A stretch of 34,091 nucleotides of DNA from Tolypothrix sp. FACHB-123 (GCF_014697075.1 NZ_JACJRE010000071.1:1-34091); one strand, 5' to 3'. Shown: positions 25,149 through 33,845, counted from the stretch's first letter. Numbers and translations: made by a program. Notes: generated from the sequence alone by a model not told the origin.

Positions 25149-26150
25149 TTGTTTATCAATAGTAAAAATAATTTTCGGGAATTTGTGGTTAAAAACTGCC
25201 CTGAAGACCCAAATTTGCTAGGAAGAAAAAATCAAACACAATCACACAGTTTACCACCTGTAACAGCAGCTGCAATTCAGCGAGTGCGAGAGGGTTTAGC
25301 GGCGGCTATTGATCCGGCTGTGGGAGAAATTATGACAAAAACTCTCCAACAATTAACAGCCATGACTGTTGAGGATTCAGAACCGAGAGTTAGCGGTGGG
25401 GTGCGGCGTTTCGTTTTGCGATCGCTCATCCATACTTTCTTCCGCGTCCAGGTAGAATATTTAGAAAGGCTACCCCAAAAACCAGCGATTTTAGCTGTTA
25501 ACCATCTCCATCATATTGATCCCTTTGTTTTACTAAGCGAAATTCCTACCCACCCTTACTACTACATCCTAGGTGATGCCCGTACCCTCTACAACAAATG
25601 GTGGAAACGCCTCATTCTCAGCTTTGCAGGCGGTGTCATTCCCTTAGCTAGAATCTGGAAAGAAGAATCTGCTGTGATTGCAGAAGCGCAAGCTGGAAGG
25701 AAAGACTTAATAGAATTAGCCACAGCAATTAAAGAGAACGTACCCACAGGTAAAGATATTCAAACACTACGACAAATAGATAACATTGTGCTGACAATCT
25801 TAACTCGTGGTGATGGGTTAGTTCTCTTCCCCGAAGGACGATTAGGAGATACTGAAGGTAAATTACATGTACCCTTGAAACGCGGAAGTGTAATTTATGC
25901 TCTCAAAGCTGGCGTACCCATAGTCCCAATTGCATTAATTGGTACTCATGACTTATTTTTAGGGAAAAAGTTAACGATTCGCTTTGGTGAACCTTTGTAC
26001 TTTTCTCTCAGCAGCACACCCAAGCGTCAAGAAGTTGATGCAGCTGTAATAGCCGTAGAGAATGCAATGCTGGCTTTATTACCTGAAGATTACCAAGAAC
26101 CAACTGGAATCAAGTTATTTCGCCATTTACTTAACCATATATTTTGGTAA
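25149..26150 (+). CDS. PlsC-like 1-acyl-glycerol-3-phosphate acyltransferase family protein
   Basis: Up to 333 residues, with the glycerolipid acyltransferase motifs NHLHHID (H119-x4-D124, catalytic) and LFPEGRLGD (227-230 region, substrate binding), then GVPIVPIALIGTHDLF. It probably transfers an acyl chain to a phospholipid precursor at the membrane. An insert of about 50 residues between blocks 1 and 3 (EESAVIAEAQ to LRQIDN) is longer than in PlsC proper. The start is uncertain: the TTG at 25149 is the first in frame, the GTG at 25185 is possible, and the family-like part begins near residue 36 (LPPVTAAA). The gene ends just 10 bases before a tandem repeat array. Confidence 0.85.
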   Translation: MFINSKNNFREFVVKNCPEDPNLLGRKNQTQSHSLPPVTAAAIQRVREGLAAAIDPAVGEIMTKTLQQLTAMTVEDSEPRVSGGVRRFVLRSLIHTFFRVQVEYLERLPQKPAILAVNHLHHIDPFVLLSEIPTHPYYYILGDARTLYNKWWKRLILSFAGGVIPLARIWKEESAVIAEAQAGRKDLIELATAIKENVPTGKDIQTLRQIDNIVLTILTRGDGLVLFPEGRLGDTEGKLHVPLKRGSVIYALKAGVPIVPIALIGTHDLFLGKKLTIRFGEPLYFSLSSTPKRQEVDAAVIAVENAMLALLPEDYQEPTGIKLFRHLLNHIFW

Positions 26151-26160
26151 TTAAATTTAG

Positions 26161-26391
26161 CTGTAGCGGTCTTCGTCACCCCTGTAGCGGTCTTCGTCAC
26201 CCCTGTAGCGGTCTTCGTCGCCCCTGTAGCGGTCTTCGTCAGCCTTGTAGCGGTCTTCGTCGCCCCTGTAGCGGTCTTCGTCAGCCTTGTAGCGGTCTTC
26301 GTCAGCCTTGTAGCGGTCTCCGTCAGCCTTGTAGCGGTCTTCGTCAGCCTTGTAGCGGTCTCCGTCATCCCTGTAGTGGTCTCCGCTTTCA
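26161..26391. repeat. 21-bp tandem repeat array, 11 units
   Basis: Unit consensus CTGTAGCGGTCTTCGTCAGCC (or TCACCC/TCGCCC at the end), with ten good copies and an eleventh degenerate copy at 26371-26391. Because 21 is divisible by 3 and the unit lacks stops in several frames, long repetitive reading frames exist: DEDRYKA/DEDRYRG leftward (26405-26157), KTATRLT leftward in another frame, and CSGLRHP rightward. Variation among units changes amino acids in most frames, so coding is unproven. It lies between the acyltransferase and the 519-residue unknown gene. Confidence 0.9.
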
Positions 26392-26462
26392 CGTTTGCGG
26401 CTCATACGTAGAAATATACAGCAGATTGCCAGTTGCTGAGGTACATATTATCGTTGATTGTA

Positions 26463-26486
26463 GGGGCATTGGCACTGCCATGCCCC
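26463..26486. repeat. GGGGCAT palindrome
   Basis: GGGGCATTGGCA and TGCCATGCCCC form a hairpin with one bulged base. It resembles small dispersed palindromes common between cyanobacterial genes. It sits downstream of the leftward 519-residue gene. Confidence 0.5.
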
Positions 26487-26537
26487 GAAGCGCGTACCTA
26501 ATTTACCTATTTGTATCAATTTTCAAGTGAAAAGGTA

Positions 26538-28097
26538 TTACTTAACGCCTAAGAAACCTCGTAAAAACATCATCAGATTTACAAATATGGTTTCTAATAA
26601 AACCATAATACTATCAATAAATTCTAAGATTCTTTGTAAGATGTGTTTTTCATAGCCAACAAATGTCGCTTTAGTTTCAATCCAATCAGGCTTGGCTTCT
26701 ATTTGAGCATAAACTTGGCGATCGCTTTTTTGTTGAGAGCTAGGTAAATTCTTGGGAATATTAGAGGTAACTTTAGCAGATTTTTGGTGTTTTTGGGAAT
26801 GATAGCGAGATTTTTTGGATTTTTCTCCCATCCCAGCTTTCGATTTGGAGTTTTGCGCAGATTTATGCTGATTTTTAACTACATTTTGAGGTAAAGAAGT
26901 AATGGCTGAAGAACTGACAGCCGATTTAATTGACGGTTTCCCAATCGCTTCAGACTCACCATACAAATCACTCCAGGTTAACCAAGCATCGGCGTTGACA
27001 TCTTGATTTCCTAGGCGACTATTAATTAATCGGTTACCTGTTGCTTGAATTTCTCTATCGCTGATATCTAGCTTTTTATAATGTCCCACACCAAGAAAGT
27101 AATTGAGCGCAGCTTCAATTAACGCCTCAAAATTAAAGCTTTGTTTGGTTAATTCATCACTGCTGGCTGTGATTTCTCCTTTAGCAGTTAATTGTTCTTT
27201 ACCATAAAGAAATATATTCAACTGAGTTTGAGCAATGTGAATCATTTCTTGACTGCGTTGCTGGATGGGAACTAACGCCTTAGCTTCTAAATTGGCTACT
27301 GCTGTATCGAGGAATGTTAAGGTTTTTTGATAATTGCATAAATCTGACGACTCATTAACTATACTTTCAGGTAATGCAGGTATTGCTTGCGGATTGTTCC
27401 CAGTAAGTTTGGCTAATAAACGTTCAATTTCTGGTAGAGGATTAGCTTGTTTTTTTCCTGCTAATAATTTTCCAGAATGCCAGTAATGAGATACTTCATT
27501 AATAATTTTTGCTTCTAATTTTACTTGTTGTTGCGGTGTCAAAATATCGAGAATTTCATTATTTGTAGTCACGAGTAATAAATTGCGCTTTTCTATATTC
27601 GTGGCAATTCCTCGTACCATTGAATACATAGGCGCATGGTTGAGATCCTGAATCTGGTTTTCTGGAATAGTTAGGGATGAAACTTGCTTCGAGTCAGCAG
27701 GGGATTTTTTTGCAAAAATTTTCTCCTGAATAACTTCCAGAAAGTCTAAAGGATTGGGCAATGATAATCTGTCGTTTGAGGGGGTGGCAGTATCATCGGC
27801 AAATGGTAAATTTTTGACAGTCTCTAGTACATTTACAATGGGCGTATCAGCAGCTGGTGGAGTCTGTGGTTCTAACTGCGGTTTGGTTTGAGTTGGTTGA
27901 CCATCTAAGGTTCTCTGTGATGATTGACTAGACTGCAACCACATATATACAGGATACAGTAGGGCTTCAGCACCCCATTTAGTGGCGACTTGCACATACC
28001 GTATGGTGTTTCCTACTTGTTCTGTCAACCGCCGAGATTGCTGGTGGACGAAGTTAAAGATTCTGCTTTGATAACGACCAGAGGAACCGGAAGACAT
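26538..28097 (-). CDS. Hypothetical protein with C-terminal hydrophobic helix
   Basis: A 519-residue protein of no recognised family. The N terminus has a Ser/Gly start and a basic amphipathic helix (residues about 15-55, ending GAEALLYPVYMWLQSS). A Pro/Gln/Thr-rich linker follows near 60-85. The central part is helical and hydrophilic, with a conserved-looking block from about 150 to 370. A Lys/Ser/His-rich disordered stretch lies near 410-455 (KNQHKSAQNSKSKAG). The end is a strongly hydrophobic helix (FIDSIMVLLETIFVNLMMFL) that may anchor it to the membrane, with the bulk in the cytosol. It starts at ATG 28097, divergent from the alpha-mannosidase. Codon use looks like that of its neighbours. 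Confidence 0.78.
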   Translation of the reverse strand: MSSGSSGRYQSRIFNFVHQQSRRLTEQVGNTIRYVQVATKWGAEALLYPVYMWLQSSQSSQRTLDGQPTQTKPQLEPQTPPAADTPIVNVLETVKNLPFADDTATPSNDRLSLPNPLDFLEVIQEKIFAKKSPADSKQVSSLTIPENQIQDLNHAPMYSMVRGIATNIEKRNLLLVTTNNEILDILTPQQQVKLEAKIINEVSHYWHSGKLLAGKKQANPLPEIERLLAKLTGNNPQAIPALPESIVNESSDLCNYQKTLTFLDTAVANLEAKALVPIQQRSQEMIHIAQTQLNIFLYGKEQLTAKGEITASSDELTKQSFNFEALIEAALNYFLGVGHYKKLDISDREIQATGNRLINSRLGNQDVNADAWLTWSDLYGESEAIGKPSIKSAVSSSAITSLPQNVVKNQHKSAQNSKSKAGMGEKSKKSRYHSQKHQKSAKVTSNIPKNLPSSQQKSDRQVYAQIEAKPDWIETKATFVGYEKHILQRILEFIDSIMVLLETIFVNLMMFLRGFLGVK

Positions 28098-28202
28098 GGT
28101 AGTGATTTGTTAGTTAGAACTTGATTGATCTGTGAGACTCCCACTGCACAGTCAAAACGACAAATTTTTCATTATCGTAAGTGCCCTAATCTTAGCCAAA
28201 AT

Positions 28203-31200
28203 ATGACCCTTTCTGTAAACCAATCTCATACTAAATTAATCTCTGAGGCAATTGAGCAATTACGTGCTTGTTGTCAAGTCAATGTCCAGTCTCAATGGTT
28301 ATACTGCGAAGCTGACGGTAATATTGCTGATGTAATGGCGTTGGATTTGTCGCAATGGGCACCAGTCGAGCTAAATGAAAAAGGCAATATTCCTTGGAAT
28401 GCAGGGAAAAAAGTTGTCTGGTTGCTGCAAAAGTTGGTGGTTCCTCAAGATTTACAGGGTTATCCTTTAGCTGGGTTGGCTTTGCGGTTGGCGTTGCTTT
28501 GGTGGGCTGATGGGGCTGAGGTTTATGTGAATGGGGAGTTGGTGCTGGAAGGAGATTTATTTGATTGTGCGCCGAGAGTGCTGTTGAGTCGGGGGGTACA
28601 GCCAGGTGATGAGTTTACTGTGGCTTTACGGTTGGTGAGTCCGGGACATGATCAGGGTGCTTTGGTGCGATCGCTTTTAATTTACGAGTCTGCTGATTAT
28701 AATTATCCCGATGTGGGTTTTGTGGCTGATGAGTTGGCTTTGGTGCAGCTTTATTTAGAAAGGTTTGCGCCGGATAAGTTGGCTGTGTTGGCTGAGGTGG
28801 TAGGAGGGATAACGAACCGCAGAGGCGCAGAGAACACAGAGGAGGAGAGGGAAGAGTGGTTATTATATATCCGCGATCGCTTAATTAAATCTAAAATCCA
28901 AAATCCAAAATCTAAAATATATTTGTTGGGTCATGCGCATTTGGATTTAGCATGGTTATGGCCTGTAAGTGAAACTTGGAATGCAGCACAACGCACTTTT
29001 GAGTCAGTGCTGAAGTTGCAAAAGGATTTTCCTGATTTAATTTATTGTCATTCTACGCCAGCTTTGTATGCTTGGATTGAAGAACATCGCCCAGATTTAT
29101 TTGCGCAAATTCAAGCAGCGGTAGCTGCTGGAAAATGGGAAGTTATTGGCGGTTTGTGGGTAGAACCGGATTTAAATTTGATTGCGGGAGAAGCGATCGC
29201 GCGTCAGTTATTGTATGGTCAAAGATATACCCAGGAAAAATTTGGCAGAATTTCGCCTATAGCTTGGTTACCCGATAGTTTTGGTTTCTGTGCAACTTTA
29301 CCGCAGTTTTTCGCGAATGCGGGAATTGAATATTTTGTCACCCAAAAGTTGCTATGGAATGATACTACTAAATTTGATTATCAGACTTTTTGGTGGCGAT
29401 CGCCTGATGGTAGTCAAGTATTTAGTTATATGTCTGCACTCATCGGTCAAGGTATCGACCCCATGCAGATGGCAAGTTACGCCTATGAATGGCAAACTCA
29501 AACTGGTATACCTGATGCGCTGTGGTTACCGGGAATTGGCGATCATGGCGGCGGCCCTACCCGTGATATGTTAGAAATTGCCGAACGTTGGCAAAATTCG
29601 CCCTTTTTCCCCAATTTAGAATTTACCACTGCGGAAACATATCTCCAACACCTCCTCAATTCTCCCCCATCCCCTCACCCTGTGTGGGATGATGAACTTT
29701 ATCTAGAATTCCATCGCGGTTGTTATACTACTCACGGCGACCAAAAGCGTTGGAATCGGCGTTGTGAAAATTTATTGTATCAAGCGGAATTATTTGCAAC
29801 TTTAGCCAGCGTCAGTTGTGGTAGAGAATACCCGAAAGCAGAGATAGAAAAAGCTTGGAAACAGCTATTATTTGAACAATTCCACGATATTTTACCAGGT
29901 TCTGCTATTACCCAAGTGTATGTGGATGCTTTGCCGGAATGGCAAGAAATAGAGCGAGTCGGAACGAAGATATTAAATGAATCACTTTTAGCGATCGCAT
30001 CTCACATCAACTTACCACAACCACCACAACCAAATAGTGTACCTGTTGTTGTCTTTAATTCCCTCAATTGGCAACGTTCGGAAGTAGTTGCGGTAAACTT
30101 ACCCACACCAGTAACTTCTCACCAACAATGGCAAGTTTACGATAATTCGGGAAATCAGATAATATCTCAGTTAAATGACTCATCAAACTTATTATTTTAC
30201 GCCACAGATATTCCCTCCGTTGGCTATCGGCTATTCTGGCTCGTTCCTACTTCTGTTGTCTCCCCTTCTTCCCCACCTTCCGCAGACTGGGTTCTGGAAA
30301 ATGAATATCTGCGCGTTGAGGTGAATCCCCACACCGGAGATTTAGCCACTGTCTTCGATAAAACCCATCAACGAGAAGTATTAAGCGGTGCGGGTAATCA
30401 ACTCCAAGCTTTTCAAGATAGCGGCCAATATTGGGATGCTTGGAATATTGACCCCAATTATGCTCAACATCCTTTACCGCCAACTATCCTCAAATCAATT
30501 CAATGGTTAGAACAAGGCGCAGTCCAAAGTCGTTTGCGAGTCATACGCCAATTAGGTAAATCGGAATTCTGCCAAGACTATATATTATCTGTCGGCGTAC
30601 CTGTACTCAAAATCGCCACCACCGTTGATTGGCAAGAAAGTCATGTGTTGGTGAAAGCTGCTTTTCCTCTCAACATCGAAGCAGACTTTGCTACCTATGA
30701 AATACCTTGCGGTGCGATTCGCCGTTCCACTAAACCGCAAACCCCTGCTGAAAAAGCTAAGTGGGAAGTTCCCGCTTTACGATGGGCTGATTTGACAAGA
30801 GAAACCCCTGGATTATATGGTGCCAGTTTACTGAATGATTGTAAATATGGTTATGATGCCCAACCCAACCAATTACGCCTAACTTTATTACGCAGTCCCC
30901 ACTGGCCGAATCCTGAAGCTGACCGAGGTTTTCACGAATTCACCTATGCTTTATATCCCCACGCGGGAAGTTGGCAGTCAGCCCAGACTGTGAAACGCGG
31001 CTATGAGTTGAATATGCCGTTGTCAGTAATTGTTAATCCGCCCAATCATCATAATTCAGCTTCAAAAACTCCTGAAACCAGAAGTTTCCTCAATTTATCG
31101 GCTGATAACTTAGTATTAATGGCACTCAAACAATCTGAAGACAACCCACAGCAATTAATTCTGCGTTGTTATGAATGTCACGGTGATAACGCCCAGTTAT

Positions 31201-31415
31201 GTTTGCAAAGCGATATGAGCTTAGTTATTGGCGATGCCGTAAATTTATTGGAGCATTCTCAAGCTAAGAGTACGAACATCGCTCTTTCCCATGCCCCATG
31301 CCCCATGCCCGATGCCCATTTTCCAGCCCATAAATTCTCATCTGGGCAACAAATCTTCACGATTAGCCCTTGGAAAATTAACACTTTCCAGATTATACCA
31401 GAAACGAACCCTTGA
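28203..31415 (+). CDS. Alpha-mannosidase (glycoside hydrolase family 38)
   Basis: A 1070-residue GH38 enzyme hydrolysing alpha-mannosides. An N-terminal beta domain (to about residue 200) precedes the catalytic domain with the zinc site H244-A-H-L-D248 (HAHLDLAWLWPVSETWN), GGLWVEPD, the nucleophile D358 in WLPDSFGF and a downstream His/Asp pair in GIGDHGGGPTRD; C-terminal beta domains follow. No signal peptide is seen, so it is probably cytosolic. From ATG 28203; the frame is open to a TTG at 28125. Two dispersed repeats inside the frame (about 28806-28921) add roughly 35 residues just before the catalytic domain (NRRGAENTEEERE and KSKIQNPKSK), and a third repeat codes for PCPMPDAHFPAH near the C terminus. 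All are in frame. Confidence 0.92.
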   Translation: MTLSVNQSHTKLISEAIEQLRACCQVNVQSQWLYCEADGNIADVMALDLSQWAPVELNEKGNIPWNAGKKVVWLLQKLVVPQDLQGYPLAGLALRLALLWWADGAEVYVNGELVLEGDLFDCAPRVLLSRGVQPGDEFTVALRLVSPGHDQGALVRSLLIYESADYNYPDVGFVADELALVQLYLERFAPDKLAVLAEVVGGITNRRGAENTEEEREEWLLYIRDRLIKSKIQNPKSKIYLLGHAHLDLAWLWPVSETWNAAQRTFESVLKLQKDFPDLIYCHSTPALYAWIEEHRPDLFAQIQAAVAAGKWEVIGGLWVEPDLNLIAGEAIARQLLYGQRYTQEKFGRISPIAWLPDSFGFCATLPQFFANAGIEYFVTQKLLWNDTTKFDYQTFWWRSPDGSQVFSYMSALIGQGIDPMQMASYAYEWQTQTGIPDALWLPGIGDHGGGPTRDMLEIAERWQNSPFFPNLEFTTAETYLQHLLNSPPSPHPVWDDELYLEFHRGCYTTHGDQKRWNRRCENLLYQAELFATLASVSCGREYPKAEIEKAWKQLLFEQFHDILPGSAITQVYVDALPEWQEIERVGTKILNESLLAIASHINLPQPPQPNSVPVVVFNSLNWQRSEVVAVNLPTPVTSHQQWQVYDNSGNQIISQLNDSSNLLFYATDIPSVGYRLFWLVPTSVVSPSSPPSADWVLENEYLRVEVNPHTGDLATVFDKTHQREVLSGAGNQLQAFQDSGQYWDAWNIDPNYAQHPLPPTILKSIQWLEQGAVQSRLRVIRQLGKSEFCQDYILSVGVPVLKIATTVDWQESHVLVKAAFPLNIEADFATYEIPCGAIRRSTKPQTPAEKAKWEVPALRWADLTRETPGLYGASLLNDCKYGYDAQPNQLRLTLLRSPHWPNPEADRGFHEFTYALYPHAGSWQSAQTVKRGYELNMPLSVIVNPPNHHNSASKTPETRSFLNLSADNLVLMALKQSEDNPQQLILRCYECHGDNAQLCLQSDMSLVIGDAVNLLEHSQAKSTNIALSHAPCPMPDAHFPAHKFSSGQQIFTISPWKINTFQIIPETNP
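28816..28843 (+). repeat. AACCGCAGAG-family repeat inside the mannosidase frame
   Basis: AACCGCAGAGGCGCAGAG followed by AACACAGAGG matches the dispersed element at 3311-3330 and 15334-15352. Here it is translated as NRRGAENTEE. Confidence 0.8.
28886..28921 (+). repeat. AAATCCAAAATCC short repeat inside the mannosidase frame
   Basis: A run of AAAATC-type units (AAATCTAAAATCCAAAATCC and on) translated as KSKIQNPKSKI. Similar units lie between tatA and pth (32301-32441). Confidence 0.75.
31288..31318 (+). repeat. CCCATGCCC repeat inside the mannosidase frame
   Basis: Four ATGCCC-type units near the 3' end are translated as SHAPCPMPDAH. They belong to the same family as the GGGCATTGGG repeats at 14999-15031 and 15434-15453. 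Confidence 0.75.
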
Positions 31416-31419
31416 TTTT

Positions 31420-31443
31420 ACAGACGCAATCCCTCGCGTCTGT
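31420..31443. terminator. Hairpin between convergent mannosidase and psbN genes
   Basis: ACAGACGC (31420-31427) pairs perfectly with GCGTCTGT (31436-31443), 5 bases after the mannosidase stop. It has no long T-run, but it is well placed to end both convergent transcripts. Confidence 0.55.
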
Positions 31444-31457
31444 AACCTGCTTTAGCT

Positions 31458-31589
31458 TTAGTCTTCGTGATCTTCAAAGGGATCTGACAATTCCCTGCTA
31501 GGAGGGCCAAAGGATATATAGATTCCCCAGCCAGTAATACCGATAACAGCAATGGCGACAGAAATGATAAGAACTATTGCGGGTTCCAT
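31458..31589 (-). CDS. psbN: Photosystem II protein N
   Basis: A 43-residue thylakoid membrane protein needed for assembly of photosystem II. Reading leftward from ATG 31589 gives MEPAIVLIISVAIAVIGITG, then WGIYISFGPPSRELSDPFED and HED. There is one N-terminal membrane span followed by the conserved FGPPS..L.DPFE.HED tail. It lies antisense to and divergent from psbH 85 bases to the right, the classical cyanobacterial and plastid arrangement. The gene is too short for standard ORF length cut-offs. Confidence 0.95.
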   Translation of the reverse strand: MEPAIVLIISVAIAVIGITGWGIYISFGPPSRELSDPFEDHED

Positions 31590-31674
31590 AATTGAAAGAT
31601 TTATTATGAGTGCTATTCTTATAGAATATTACAGAAGATTAAAAAAAGCTTTGGCAAGTAATCTTAGGTGAACT

Positions 31675-31878
31675 ATGGCACAAAGGACAAGGTTGGGAGA
31701 TATACTGAGACCCCTAAACTCTGAGTATGGTAAAGTTGCTCCTGGTTGGGGAACTACACCAGTAATGGCTGTTTTTATGCTATTATTTTTCGTTTTCTTG
31801 CTGATTATTCTCCAAGTTTATAACAAGACCATCCTCATTCAGGATGTATTTGTTGATTGGCGCAGTCTAGGCCGTTAA
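31675..31878 (+). CDS. psbH: Photosystem II reaction centre protein H
   Basis: A 67-residue subunit of photosystem II (10 kDa phosphoprotein homologue in plants). It has the conserved [20 protein letters not shown] start, PGWGTTPVM before a single membrane span ([19 protein letters not shown]), and the lumenal end [14 protein letters not shown] lies just before ATG 31675. A strong terminator follows at 31920-31942, so it is transcribed alone. Confidence 0.97.
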   Translation: MAQRTRLGDILRPLNSEYGKVAPGWGTTPVMAVFMLLFFVFLLIILQVYNKTILIQDVFVDWRSLGR

Positions 31879-31919
31879 TCTAGACAAAGCTCAATAGCTT
31901 AAAGAATAAGTATAGTGAC

Positions 31920-31942
31920 ACCCGGCTCATCCGGGTTTTTTT
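31920..31942 (+). terminator. Rho-independent terminator of psbH
   Basis: Stem ACCCGG / CCGGGT (31920-31925 and 31931-31936), loop CTCAT, followed at once by a run of seven T. It stands 42 bases after the psbH stop. Confidence 0.9.
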
Positions 31943-32045
31943 GTAGATTCGATAAACAAAAGTTAATCAAAAACAAGTCAACATATATATAGGAAGACTG
32001 GGTTCTCCTTGTTTACTTCAACTGTTAATTTAGCGGAACAACACC

Positions 32046-32300
32046 ATGAATATCTTTGGTATTGGCTTACCAGAAATGGCTGTAATTTTTGTAGTAGCAC
32101 TATTAGTCTTCGGGCCAAAAAAGCTACCAGAAATTGGACGTAGCTTGGGTAAAGCTATTCGCGGCTTCCAAGAAGCTTCTAATGAATTTCAAACTGAGTT
32201 CAAGCGGGAAGCCGAACAACTAGAACAAGCTGTGAAAACCACTGCGGAACTAGAACCCAAGCAAATCGAAGCCGCCCCATCAGAACAGCCTAAAAGCTAA
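32046..32300 (+). CDS. tatA: Sec-independent translocase subunit TatA/TatE
   Basis: An 84-residue membrane component of the Tat pathway, which exports folded proteins across cytoplasmic and thylakoid membranes. Seen: short N terminus MNIFGIGLPE, one membrane span (MAVIFVVALLVF), the FGPKKLPEIGRSLGKAIRGF hinge and amphipathic helix, and an acidic Gln/Glu-rich tail. The LPEIGRSLGKA motif and the lack of a long C-terminal region favour TatA over TatB. ATG 32046. It lies after the psbH terminator and is followed 141 bases later by pth on the same strand. Confidence 0.93.
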   Translation: MNIFGIGLPEMAVIFVVALLVFGPKKLPEIGRSLGKAIRGFQEASNEFQTEFKREAEQLEQAVKTTAELEPKQIEAAPSEQPKS

Positions 32301-32441
32301 CTAAAAGCTAAAATGAGTAGTTGGCAATTTTAGATTTTAGATTGCCGATTTTAAATTGTTGCTAAATCTCAAATCCTCAAGCTTCAATTATCACTGGCCT
32401 TGTGCCAAACTCAAATCCAAAATCCACGCATCCAAAATTGA

Positions 32442-33089
32442 ATGACAGAGGCTGTTACAAAACCAGCTTTGGTAATTCCCCAGCTAATTGTCGGGTTGGG
32501 GAATCCAGAGCCAAAATACGATCAAACCCGCCACAATATTGGCTTTGCGGCTGTTGAAGCCATAGCCAGGGCGTGGAAAATACCTTTAGCAGAAAATAAG
32601 AAGTTTCAAGGCGAGTACGGTGAAGGTGTTGCGCCTGTTGGCGGTAAAGTCCGCTTACTCAAGCCCTTAACTTACATGAATCGCTCCGGACAATCTATTC
32701 AAGCAGTGACTAGCTGGTATAAATTACCGCCAGAGTCAGTGTTAGTGATTTATGATGAGATGGATTTACCTTTAGGTAAGACTCGTCTGCGCCTATCTGG
32801 TTCCGCTGGAGGGCATAATGGAATGAAAAGTGCGATCGCACATTTAAGTTCACAAAATTTCCCCAGGTTGCGTATTGGTATCGGTAAACCAAAAAATTCA
32901 GTTAATGATGATTCTGGGGCTGTTTCCCATGTATTAGGACGTTTTTCGGCTAGCGAAAATCAAGTCATGTCCCTAGTACTTCAGTTTGTAGTTGAGTGTG
33001 TAGAACTCAGCCTCAAACAAGGTGTAGAAAAAGCAATGAACCGTTGTAACAGCCGCAGCATTGAAATTCCTGAATCTGAATCAGCTTAA
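32442..33089 (+). CDS. pth: Peptidyl-tRNA hydrolase
   Basis: A 215-residue cytosolic enzyme that releases peptides from prematurely dropped peptidyl-tRNA. The family motifs are complete: GLGNPEPKYDQTRHNIGF with N21 and catalytic H31, LLKPLTYMNRSG with N80, VIYDEMDLPLG with D105, GSAGGHNGMKS with N126, and RIGIGKP. A typical bacterial enzyme is about 190-200 residues; here there is a 13-residue N-terminal extension and a short C-terminal tail. The start is ATG 32442. The upstream gap contains degenerate AAATCC units. Expression is probably independent of tatA, though co-transcription is possible. Confidence 0.96.
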   Translation: MTEAVTKPALVIPQLIVGLGNPEPKYDQTRHNIGFAAVEAIARAWKIPLAENKKFQGEYGEGVAPVGGKVRLLKPLTYMNRSGQSIQAVTSWYKLPPESVLVIYDEMDLPLGKTRLRLSGSAGGHNGMKSAIAHLSSQNFPRLRIGIGKPKNSVNDDSGAVSHVLGRFSASENQVMSLVLQFVVECVELSLKQGVEKAMNRCNSRSIEIPESESA

Positions 33090-33125
33090 ACACAGGCTGT
33101 TCAACGGTTATTTCGACATTCTTTT

Positions 33126-33163
33126 GGTTGATGGACAGCGATTGTCGCTGTCTCCATCTAACC
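33126..33163. terminator. Hairpin downstream of pth
   Basis: GACAGCGA (33134-33141) pairs with TCGCTGTC (33145-33152); the stem extends with one gap to GGTTGATG/CATCTAACC. There is no T-run, so it may be a terminator-like element or an mRNA-stabilising structure between convergent pth and rpsU. A weaker CACCC/GGGTG hairpin lies near 33213-33229. Confidence 0.45.
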
Positions 33164-33325
33164 GTAATTCAGGCATTTCACCCGCCCCACATCTGGGTAA
33201 AAGAATTAACTCACACCCTAATCAGGGGTGCGATAAACCTTTGTTAATTTTTTGTTAGCATCATGGCAACGTCTTGTTGCTTGTTTAAGAACTTGTCTTC
33301 AAACAGCGCTACCACCAAAATAGGT

Positions 33326-33505
33326 TTATTTAAAACGTCTCTTGCGTCTAGCTGCCACTGCTTTACGTTTGCGCTTTTCTAAAGGTGTTTCAAAGTGCCG
33401 ATGATACTTTACGTCAGCTAATATACCAGCTTTGGAAACCTGGCGCTTAAAGCGACGTAGTGCTGAATCTATTCCTTCGTTCTCTCCTAAAACCACTTGG
33501 GTCAT
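33326..33505 (-). CDS. rpsU: 30S ribosomal protein bS21
   Basis: A 59-residue basic protein of the small ribosomal subunit. Read leftward from ATG 33505: [27 protein letters not shown], then a Lys/Arg-rich end [21 protein letters not shown] ribosome-binding site lies 11 bases before the start. It is too short for standard ORF cut-offs, but every residue block fits the family. It is convergent with pth. A possible promoter is annotated upstream. Confidence 0.96.
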   Translation of the reverse strand: MTQVVLGENEGIDSALRRFKRQVSKAGILADVKYHRHFETPLEKRKRKAVAARRKRRFK

Positions 33506-33537
33506 TCTTGCTGTATCCTCATGATCGATCAGTTTCT

Positions 33538-33565
33538 ATTGTAATAGCACCCCCTAACTTAGCAA
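33538..33565 (-). promoter_or_regulatory. Possible rpsU promoter
   Basis: On the minus strand, -10 TACAAT (forward 33538-33543) and -35 TTGCTA (forward 33560-33565) are 16 bases apart, about 33 bases before the start codon. It matches the sigma70 consensus only partly. Confidence 0.4.
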
Positions 33566-33734
33566 AACTCCCCTACCTAAATAACTATGAAAAACGTGGT
33601 TTTTGACGTTGGTTTAGGTTGTTTGTAATGCTTGAGCGTGCAAAATTCTAAAAGCTTAACATAATTTTTGCCATAGTTGAGAAGATTAAGCGATCTCATC
33701 TCTACATTCTCTGGCTGGAAAATAGTGTTGGCTT

Positions 33735-33748
33735 TTGACTGTTGACTG
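33735..33748 (+). repeat. Heptamer tandem repeat (TTGACTG x2)
   Basis: Two perfect TTGACTG units, the same STRR heptamer as at 18641-18661. Confidence 0.75.
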
Positions 33749-33845
33749 GGAAAAGAGATTTTTATGGCAAGGTTTGTGAAACTTTTTCGTGAATAGCTTG
33801 CTCATAATACATTGTATTACTTGTCATGCTTACTCAATGTTTAAT

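Larger units (their letters stand above)
33506..33845. other. Intergenic region upstream of rpsU
   Basis: This 340-base stretch holds no gene that can be supported. It has a plausible rpsU promoter at 33538-33565 and two TTGACTG heptamers at 33735-33748. The remainder is AT-rich. Confidence 0.6.

Noticed and set aside
26144-26530. Rightward frame with CSGLRHP repeats (128 codons)
   Set aside because: It is produced by the 21-bp tandem array, overlaps the acyltransferase end, and its Cys/Ser/Gly/Arg composition and non-repeat tail do not look like a protein.
32710-32892. Leftward frame antisense to pth
   Set aside because: Shadow of a well-supported gene.
33061-33258. Rightward 65-codon frame after pth
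   Set aside because: It begins inside pth in another frame and runs through two hairpins; no protein-like pattern.
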